A stretch of 64,000 bases of DNA from DAORHV01 sp964458645 (GTDB lineage: Bacteria; Patescibacteriota; Gracilibacteria; Peribacterales; Peribacteraceae). Under the pieces are notes generated by a model, which worked only from the letters and a program-made list of their open reading frames with translations, was not told the DNA's origin and made no database searches. The DNA lies in NCBI GenBank assembly GCA_964458645.1, contig CAYWJU010000006.1, forward strand, positions 36,201-100,200. The letters run 5' to 3'. The first letter of the stretch is position 1. Each line of letters opens with the position of its first letter. A program made the translations under genes and the position numbers. This document shows, in pieces, positions 58,918 to 64,000 of the stretch.

Positions 58918-60321
58918 TCACGCCGCTTTCGGCTCCAGCACTATCTCCGGATACGTTCCGAGGTGCGACAGAACGGCGCTCTCTACCTCTTTGAGTTTTT
59001 CCTCGCTGCGGGCCTCGATGCACACCGAAAGGCAAGGGCTTGTATTGCTATATCGCACGCCTGCCCAGGCTCCATCTCCAAAATCGATCCTGGCACCATC
59101 AAGGGTATTTACCGGGTGTGACTGAGCAAAATACGCACTTACTTTCGCCACAACCTCTTTTTTCTTGGCATCATCGCAGTGCGGACGCAGCTCGTGTGCC
59201 TGAAAAACCTTCGGAAATTCTGCGATGAGGTCCGAGAGCTTGGCTTTTTTGTTGGCGCCTAAAATGCTCAGCACGCGCATAGCTGCGACCAGCGCATCAT
59301 CGAAACCGTAGTAGCCTTCACCGCAGAAGAAGTGCCCCGACTGCTCGCCGCCCAAATTGGCGCCATGGTCACGCATAGCGTGTTCCACGAATGAATGGCC
59401 GACTTTGCACATGATCGGCTTGCCACCCCACTTGGTAATTTCACTTTCCAACAACCCTGAATTGCTCACTGTAAAAATAACCGGGGCTCCTGGATTGCGG
59501 CTGAGATGATCCTTCGCGAGTAAGAGCAATATTTGGTCAGCGGTCACGATCTGGCCTTTCTCATCCACCACACCCAATCGGTCGCCGTCGCCGTCGAACG
59601 CAAATCCGCAGTCGGCTTTCAGCTCAACGACCTTCTGCTGCAAATCGACCAACGTGGAATACTTGCTGGGGTCAGCCGGGTGATTCGGGAACGTGCCGTC
59701 GGGCTTGAGATACATCCCCGTCACCTTGGCTTTGATTCGTTTGAGCGCCAACGCGTAGGTCGGACCCGCGACACCGTTACCACCATCGACAATGACATGT
59801 CGACGACCTCCGGCAGCCGGAAACAGCTGCTCTAGGTATTCGAGATACGTCATCTCGGCTTCTATATCTTCCACTGAGCCGGTGCCGGTCAGCGTGTTCT
59901 TGGCTTCAATGCGCTCACGCAGTCGCTGCAAATCTTCGCCTGCATACGCTTCGGCACCGCGCAGATGCAGCTTGAGTCCGTTGTCTTCTTTGGGATTGTG
60001 GCTGGCTGTAATTTGTATGCCGGCATCGAAGCCGCGGTTGCACACTGTAAAGTAATTGAGCGGACTTGGCGTTTGGCCGATGCGCTTTACACTGCAACCG
60101 GAAGCCACAAGGCCGGAAACCACTTCCTCCATGAATTCGGGGCTGTGGGTACGTGCATCGTGACCGACGACCACAGTGGGAGTGTTCGTATCGTTGGCAT
60201 ATTTTTCGCGCACCGTGGATCCGAACGCGGCGGCAATCCACCAGCATGCTTCTGCATTCAGTTGCGTATACGCCTTGCCGCGAATGTCGTAGGCGCGGAA
60301 GATGTGAGGATCAATGGCCAT
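58918..60321 (-). CDS. manB: Phosphomannomutase/phosphoglucomutase
   Basis: A 467-residue alpha-D-phosphohexomutase that interconverts hexose-1- and hexose-6-phosphates. The phosphoserine loop is TASHNPKEDNGLK, the metal loop FDGDGDR, the sugar loop GGEQSGH, and the C-terminal phosphate-binding region is RYSNTSPCLSVCIEA. Substrate choice (mannose or glucose) cannot be decided. It would link glucan phosphorylase product to G6P for Zwf. The ATG at 60321 begins AIDPHIFRAYDIRGKAY, typical of the family; a longer frame was rejected. Confidence 0.92.
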   Translation of the reverse strand: MAIDPHIFRAYDIRGKAYTQLNAEACWWIAAAFGSTVREKYANDTNTPTVVVGHDARTHSPEFMEEVVSGLVASGCSVKRIGQTPSPLNYFTVCNRGFDAGIQITASHNPKEDNGLKLHLRGAEAYAGEDLQRLRERIEAKNTLTGTGSVEDIEAEMTYLEYLEQLFPAAGGRRHVIVDGGNGVAGPTYALALKRIKAKVTGMYLKPDGTFPNHPADPSKYSTLVDLQQKVVELKADCGFAFDGDGDRLGVVDEKGQIVTADQILLLLAKDHLSRNPGAPVIFTVSNSGLLESEITKWGGKPIMCKVGHSFVEHAMRDHGANLGGEQSGHFFCGEGYYGFDDALVAAMRVLSILGANKKAKLSDLIAEFPKVFQAHELRPHCDDAKKKEVVAKVSAYFAQSHPVNTLDGARIDFGDGAWAGVRYSNTSPCLSVCIEARSEEKLKEVESAVLSHLGTYPEIVLEPKAA

Positions 60322-60362
60322 AGATTGGCACTTACGATAAGCCTTTCGGCTGAGACAGGTTA

Positions 60363-60391
60363 TTGTCAAATAACTATTAATATGTTATAAT
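60363..60391 (+). promoter_or_regulatory. Near-consensus promoter of the 60426 gene
   Basis: -35 TTGTCA (60363-60368), 17-bp spacer ending TGT, and -10 TATAAT (60386-60391). The leader is about 28 nt. Confidence 0.75.
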
Positions 60392-60425
60392 ATCAATAAG
60401 AAAAATATCCATTCCCATTTCTTTT

Positions 60426-61031
60426 ATGCAGAAGCTCTCCCTATTCCAGAACTCCCGAAAGGAGTTTTCGCTGCGTGAGGCGCGATGCATTTGGCAAGAA
60501 CTTCCGCTCATTCTGCCAACGAATGACTCGGCCACTCCGAGTAATAGAAACGACAATGTACGGAAGCAGGAAATGGTTGATAAGGCCCATGCAGATCTGG
60601 CCGCGAACAACGCACCTGAGCTCATACTTCCGCCATCGAATGAAACACCGAGCGATCGTGCAGGAGGAAAGCTCAAGATGGTTGCCGACGCACTACGCGC
60701 AAATCCCGACGTTCGAAATGCTACGGAGCAACAGGCGTTCAAGTTGCGATTGAACCTCGCATTGAAAAGCGCCCTCAAGAACGCAAACAGCGACCCGGGA
60801 TTCCGCCGCTTGAATGCAAACAACAGCTACCGCATCACTATGGGTGCAGATAACACGGCAACCGTTCTTTACAACACGGCCGACGGACGCGTGTTTGTAG
60901 CAAAGAGCTTTGCAATCGGCGCTGCAGGTGAGCGACCGACGCAGCAGGAAATTATCAAGCGTATCGGCGATATTATCGCGAAGCCCGCGAATTTCGGCGA
61001 GGTGATTGCTCCGCAGATCAACCAAAATTAA
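60426..61031 (+). CDS. Hypothetical soluble protein
   Basis: A 201-residue protein, unrecognised. The N-terminal 90 residues are polar and probably flexible (NDSATPSNRNDNVRKQ). The C-terminal half looks folded, with helices (AFKLRLNLALKSALKNA) and strands (SYRITMGADNTATVLYNT, GRVFVAKSFAIG). No signal or membrane segment. It has the strongest promoter in the window and lies 18 bp before the glucan phosphorylase gene, which it may precede in one transcript. Confidence 0.7.
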   Translation: MQKLSLFQNSRKEFSLREARCIWQELPLILPTNDSATPSNRNDNVRKQEMVDKAHADLAANNAPELILPPSNETPSDRAGGKLKMVADALRANPDVRNATEQQAFKLRLNLALKSALKNANSDPGFRRLNANNSYRITMGADNTATVLYNTADGRVFVAKSFAIGAAGERPTQQEIIKRIGDIIAKPANFGEVIAPQINQN

Positions 61032-61049
61032 TCTTTTCGCATACGTCCA

Positions 61050-62723
61050 ATGGCGACACCCATCGCTAAGGATCTCACCGTCGGATACTTCACAATGGAG
61101 ATCGGCTTCTCGCGCCAGATCCCCACGTTCGCCGGAGGCCTCGGCGTGCTGGCCGCCGACATCATGCGTTCGGCCACCGACTTGGGCGTAAAGGCCGCCG
61201 CCATGACGATGTGCTGGCAACACGGTTACATGAAGCAATCGATCAATGCCGACGGTTCGCAGCAGTACAGCGAGATGAACTGGAATCCGTCCGAGGTATT
61301 AAAAAAGTTGCCGCAGACCGTGGAAGTCACCATTGAAGGACGCCAAGTGAAAGTAGGTGTGTGGGTACTGGAACTCGAAAGCCGCGGCCACGTTGTTCCG
61401 GTCTATTTTTTGGATACCAACCTCCCGGAGAACCAACCGTGGGACCGCGACATCACCAAGTATTTGTACGGTGGCGACGGCTACATGCGCCTGAAGCAGG
61501 AAGTGGTGCTGGGCATCGGCGGCGTGCGCATGTTGCGCAAGCTCGGCTACGCAAACGTCGGCACGTTCCATATGAACGAAGGACATGCCGCGTTCCTGAC
61601 GCTCGAATTGCTGCGTGAACGCGACTACAAAGACGACAACGTGCGCCCTAGTTGCGCGTTCACCACGCACACGCCGGTAAAGGCCGGTCACGACGTATTT
61701 CCGTACGACATGGCCTACAAAGTGGTGGGTGACATGCTGCCGTGGCACATCCGCAAGATTGCTGGCGAAGACAGTTTGTCGATGACGCTCTTGGCTATGC
61801 ACCTGAGCCGTTACACCTGCGGCGTGGCCCGCGTGCACGGCATGGTATCTCGCGCGATGTTCCCGGGTGAAAACATCGATCACATTACCAACGGCGTGCA
61901 TGCCGAACACTGGGCCAGCGAAGACATGCGTCGTCTGCTGGATCGTTACTGCACGGGGTGGCGCGACAATCCGTCGGTACTTTCCAAGGCTTCGCACGAC
62001 ATTCCCGATGAAGCCCTGTGGGAGGCGCATCGCGTTTCCAAGCGCCGCTTGATTCAGGAAGCCAATAAGTACTCGGTGATCCCGTTGGATGAGAACACGC
62101 TGACCATCGCCAGTGCGCGCCGCGTGGTGGCCTACAAGCGTCCGGAATTGATTTACACCAACCTCAACCGATTGATTGAAGTCGGACAGGGACACCTGCA
62201 AATCATTCATTCCGGCAACGCGCATCCGCAAGATCCGTTCGGCCAGGATGTGATCAAGCGCATGATTCAGCGTTCACGATCGCTCTCGGACAAAATCCGC
62301 ATCGTCTACATTCCGAACTACAACCCCGACTTGGCAAAAATGATGGTCTCGGGCGCGGATGTCTGGTTGAACACGCCGACGCGCTTGCACGAAGCTTCGG
62401 GTACGTCGGGCATGAAGGCGTGCATCAACGGCACGTTGAACCTCTCCACGCTCGACGGCTGGTGGATCGAAGGATACGAAATGGACCCGCAAGCCGGCTG
62501 GAGAATCGGCCCTTTGGCGCAATCGCTGGATGCCGACGACACCCGCCAAATCGACGCCGAGGATCTGTACACCCAGTTGCAGTACCAGGTGATTCCGGAA
62601 TACGAACATGCCGACCACGTTCGCTGGATCCGCCGAATGAAGAGGACAATCGGGCTCATGGGGTACTTCAACACGCACCGAGCCGTAACGGAATATTTGG
62701 CAAAAGCCTGGCGTACTGCATAA
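61050..62723 (+). CDS. glgP: Alpha-glucan (glycogen/maltodextrin) phosphorylase, short GT35 form
   Basis: A 557-residue enzyme releasing glucose-1-phosphate from alpha-1,4-glucans. It is the short bacterial/archaeal form without the long N-terminal extension of E. coli GlgP. Landmarks are FAGGLGVLAAD (28-37), HMNEGHAAF, FTTHTPVKAGH, HITNGVHAEHW and the PLP site EASGTSGMKACINGTLN with K456. All catalytic parts are intact, so it should be active. Contrast with the homologue at 34104-36083, where this lysine is Arg. Probably co-transcribed with the upstream hypothetical gene. Confidence 0.95.
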   Translation: MATPIAKDLTVGYFTMEIGFSRQIPTFAGGLGVLAADIMRSATDLGVKAAAMTMCWQHGYMKQSINADGSQQYSEMNWNPSEVLKKLPQTVEVTIEGRQVKVGVWVLELESRGHVVPVYFLDTNLPENQPWDRDITKYLYGGDGYMRLKQEVVLGIGGVRMLRKLGYANVGTFHMNEGHAAFLTLELLRERDYKDDNVRPSCAFTTHTPVKAGHDVFPYDMAYKVVGDMLPWHIRKIAGEDSLSMTLLAMHLSRYTCGVARVHGMVSRAMFPGENIDHITNGVHAEHWASEDMRRLLDRYCTGWRDNPSVLSKASHDIPDEALWEAHRVSKRRLIQEANKYSVIPLDENTLTIASARRVVAYKRPELIYTNLNRLIEVGQGHLQIIHSGNAHPQDPFGQDVIKRMIQRSRSLSDKIRIVYIPNYNPDLAKMMVSGADVWLNTPTRLHEASGTSGMKACINGTLNLSTLDGWWIEGYEMDPQAGWRIGPLAQSLDADDTRQIDAEDLYTQLQYQVIPEYEHADHVRWIRRMKRTIGLMGYFNTHRAVTEYLAKAWRTA

Positions 62724-62749
62724 TTCTGTCCACATTCCACACCCCTCTT

Positions 62750-63100
62750 ATGCCGAAGGGCAAACCACACAAAACAGGTGCCGAGACAGAACAATGGCGC
62801 AAGCTCACGCCCAAAGAGGTTGATCTTGTTCTGACGAACGAAACGACGTTCGCCGAATACGTCGCGACGTTGAGCGTCGAACAGATTGATGCGTACCTCC
62901 TGCTGCTGAAGAGTGACACGTCGATGGAAAAAGCATCTCGCGATTCATTCGCCGCTCTGTTGCAACACGTACGCGAAGAGCGCATCGAAGCCGATACGCA
63001 GGCCGCCATGACGCTCAGTCCATTGGTGAACAGCGTGGAAACAATTCAAACGCTGGATGACCAAATTGCTGTGTTGGAAGAAATCGCCAAAGAACTCTAA
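62750..63100 (+). CDS. Small helical hypothetical protein
   Basis: A 116-residue charged, helical protein, unrecognised. A basic N-terminus (PKGKPHKTG) is followed by helices such as EYVATLSVEQIDAYLLLLK and a leucine/isoleucine heptad end (QTLDDQIAVLEEIAKEL), possibly for oligomerisation. It starts after a pyrimidine-rich sequence 26 bp past glgP and ends 25 bp before the next gene, so all may be one operon. Confidence 0.7.
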   Translation: MPKGKPHKTGAETEQWRKLTPKEVDLVLTNETTFAEYVATLSVEQIDAYLLLLKSDTSMEKASRDSFAALLQHVREERIEADTQAAMTLSPLVNSVETIQTLDDQIAVLEEIAKEL

Positions 63101-63125
63101 CCCTCTCTTTCTCCCAAAGCCCTTT

Positions 63126-63755
63126 ATGGCTGACCGCAACATTGAACAACCGCACGAGCGCGGACTGGCCGCTTCGGATGACCTGCACCAGCACCAAGAA
63201 ATGCTCGCCCGTACTATGACGCGTGCACGCGAGCTGATCGACCGCTACAACCGAGGCGGTGAAGAGCGCACAAAGCTTCTCGCCGAACTGCGCCAGACGG
63301 ACGGACTATCTGAAATCTTGCAAACACTTCGCCAACTGCGCGACTCCGAATTGGACAAGCACGGATTACTGCGTTCGCTGGATGCAGCCGACGGGTCGTA
63401 TGACCGCCGCGGCACGCACCGCCAGTTGAACACGCTGATTGGGAACATCCGTAATTTGGATATCGATCTGAACCGCATGTGGGGTACGCGCATGGTCCGC
63501 AAAATTTCCGCGTGGTTCGGCGAGAGCATGCCGAACTGGTTCTCTGTGGAGTGGCGAGCATTCAAGGATAATTCCAAACATTTCCTCACCTCTGCCGCTG
63601 TGGTGGGCGCAGCCGGCGCCGGCCTCACGGTGGGTGGCTACGCACTTGCCAATGGCGGCCTGGCCCCGGGTCTGCAGGCACTCGGCGGACATCTTTCGCA
63701 GGGCACCTCGTTCCTTGGAGCGCAGCTGAGCAAGCTGTTCAAGCGAACGCCGTAG
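63126..63755 (+). CDS. Hypothetical protein with C-terminal membrane segment
   Basis: A 209-residue protein, unrecognised. Residues of about 15-130 are helical and charged (TRARELIDRYNRGGEERTKL), predicting a long helical bundle. Around 155-183 is a Gly/Ala-rich hydrophobic segment (TSAAVVGAAGAGLTVGGYAL) that could cross the membrane. The start follows TCTCCCAAAGCCCTTT without a Shine-Dalgarno. Last protein gene before the tRNA genes; a hairpin lies just after its stop. Confidence 0.7.
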   Translation: MADRNIEQPHERGLAASDDLHQHQEMLARTMTRARELIDRYNRGGEERTKLLAELRQTDGLSEILQTLRQLRDSELDKHGLLRSLDAADGSYDRRGTHRQLNTLIGNIRNLDIDLNRMWGTRMVRKISAWFGESMPNWFSVEWRAFKDNSKHFLTSAAVVGAAGAGLTVGGYALANGGLAPGLQALGGHLSQGTSFLGAQLSKLFKRTP

Positions 63756-63757
63756 CG

Positions 63758-63792
63758 CGCAACGGCCACATTACCTCTCTGTTGCCGTTGCG
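63758..63792 (+). terminator. Hairpin after the last protein gene
   Basis: CGCAACGGC (63758-63766) pairs with GCCGTTGCG (63784-63792) across a 17-nt loop. No T-run, so a weak terminator call. Confidence 0.4.
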
Positions 63793-63799
63793 GGTCTAA

Positions 63800-63828
63800 T
63801 TGTGTTGCATAGTCTTCTTTGCTAGTCT
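63800..63828 (+). promoter_or_regulatory. Promoter of the tRNA genes
   Basis: -35 TTGTGT (63800-63805), 17-bp spacer, and extended -10 TGC-TAGTCT with the hexamer at 63823-63828. The predicted start lies about 40 nt before the tRNA. Confidence 0.5.
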
Positions 63829-63875
63829 TTTGGCCCGATGGGAACCAAGTGACGCCCATTGGAGATGTCTGAAAT

Positions 63876-63952
63876 GGAGCCATAGCTCAGCTGGTTAGAG
63901 CGCTTCCCTGTCACGGAAGAGGTCGCGGGTTCGAATCCCGTTGGCTCCGCCA
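63876..63952 (+). tRNA. tRNA-Asp (GTC)
   Basis: A complete cloverleaf: acceptor GGAGCCA pairs with TGGCTCC, D arm GCTC/GAGC, anticodon loop CTGTCAC with anticodon GTC, T arm with GGTTCGAATCC. The discriminator is G, as expected for Asp, and CCA is encoded at 63950-63952. Confidence 0.97.
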
Positions 63953-63981
63953 TCGATAAAAGCAGTTGGATCTTTTGGCGT

Positions 63982-64000
63982 GGAGCCATAGCTCAGCTGG
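63982..64000 (+). tRNA. Second tRNA gene, truncated by the window edge
   Basis: GGAGCCATAGCTCAGCTGG repeats the first 19 bases of the tRNA-Asp gene, 29 bp after its end. It is probably a tandem copy or another tRNA with the same 5' half; the anticodon lies outside the window. Confidence 0.75.

Noticed and set aside
58499..58918. Seven-base TCACGCC at both ends of the S23 region as a target-site duplication
   Set aside because: Both copies are coding sequence (S23 stop and phosphohexomutase stop) and one lies inside the element, so chance is more likely.
1..64000. Alternative genetic code (UGA as Gly)
   Set aside because: Several well-identified genes end in TGA at the expected length, and no in-frame TGA occurs inside conserved proteins.
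1..64000. CRISPR array, integrase, prophage or complete insertion sequence
   Set aside because: No regular short repeats with unique spacers, no integrase or DDE transposase, and the tail-fibre-like proteins have signal peptides and no phage neighbours.

Overview
The window reads as a bacterial chromosome of the Candidate Phyla Radiation (Patescibacteria), most likely a Peribacteria/Peregrinibacteria-like lineage; this placement is an inference from gene content, not from a marker tree. Supporting signs are compact genes, many small soluble proteins of no known family, very large tail-fibre-like surface proteins, an S23 four-helix-bundle gene, and a cell-wall toolkit with patchy metabolism. 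TGA is used as an ordinary stop (for example at the ends of ftsQ, uvrB's upstream neighbour and the 54.6 kb gene), so the Gly-UGA code of Gracilibacteria/Absconditabacteria does not apply. Start sites are unusual: at least ten genes have a -10 hexamer exactly 6 nt before the start codon, which implies leaderless mRNAs. Other genes have pyrimidine-rich leaders, and I saw only two clear Shine-Dalgarno sequences.

Layout. 0-16 kb is a surface-protein island: a transposase-derived DNA-binding protein followed by five secreted proteins of 570-1650 residues built from shared fibre modules, Kelch-like or beta-propeller repeats and separate C-terminal domains, plus a class A beta-lactamase-like serine hydrolase. 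16-25 kb holds wall remodelling and division genes (two M23 peptidases, FtsQ, a D,D-carboxypeptidase), with dGTPase, SSB, PgeF, NAD(P)H-hydrate dehydratase, a glycosyltransferase and a probable structured RNA at 18.9-19.1 kb. 25-34 kb holds zwf-pgl, a ProX/YbaK deacylase, a block of unknown genes that includes two paralogous proteins with an N-acetyltransferase/transglutaminase-like Cys-His-Glu pattern, and metK behind a SAM riboswitch with a terminator. 34-46 kb holds a glycan-phosphorylase homologue that lacks the PLP lysine, a metallophosphoesterase, an amidase-SpoIID fusion, a GT4 enzyme, a kinase-like protein, serS, a phytanoyl-CoA dioxygenase-family protein and an exosortase paired with a minimal sorting substrate. 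46-64 kb holds uvrB, galU, p-aminobenzoate genes (pabA and a pabB-pabC fusion), a Sel1 lipoprotein, Hsp20, an XRE regulator with a palindromic operator, recJ, the S23 gene inside an inverted repeat, a phosphohexomutase, a normal alpha-glucan phosphorylase and tRNA-Asp followed by a second tRNA cut by the window edge.

How it fits together. Glycogen-type glucan phosphorylase, phosphohexomutase, GalU, Zwf and Pgl outline hexose-phosphate handling: polymer to glucose-1-phosphate, on to UDP-glucose for the two GT4 enzymes, or to glucose-6-phosphate and 6-phosphogluconate. The amidases, M23 and LysM peptidases, D,D-carboxypeptidase and FtsQ show that the cell has a real peptidoglycan wall. The fibre proteins, the propeller protein and the exosortase pair suggest a heavily decorated surface, consistent with an episymbiotic life. 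The most unusual items are the S23 gene sitting in the loop of a palindromic element whose empty relatives recur in four other intergenic gaps, the exosortase with a substrate that is little more than signal peptide plus sorting signal, the PLP-lysine-less phosphorylase, the paired Cys-His-Glu proteins, and the leaderless start-site geometry.
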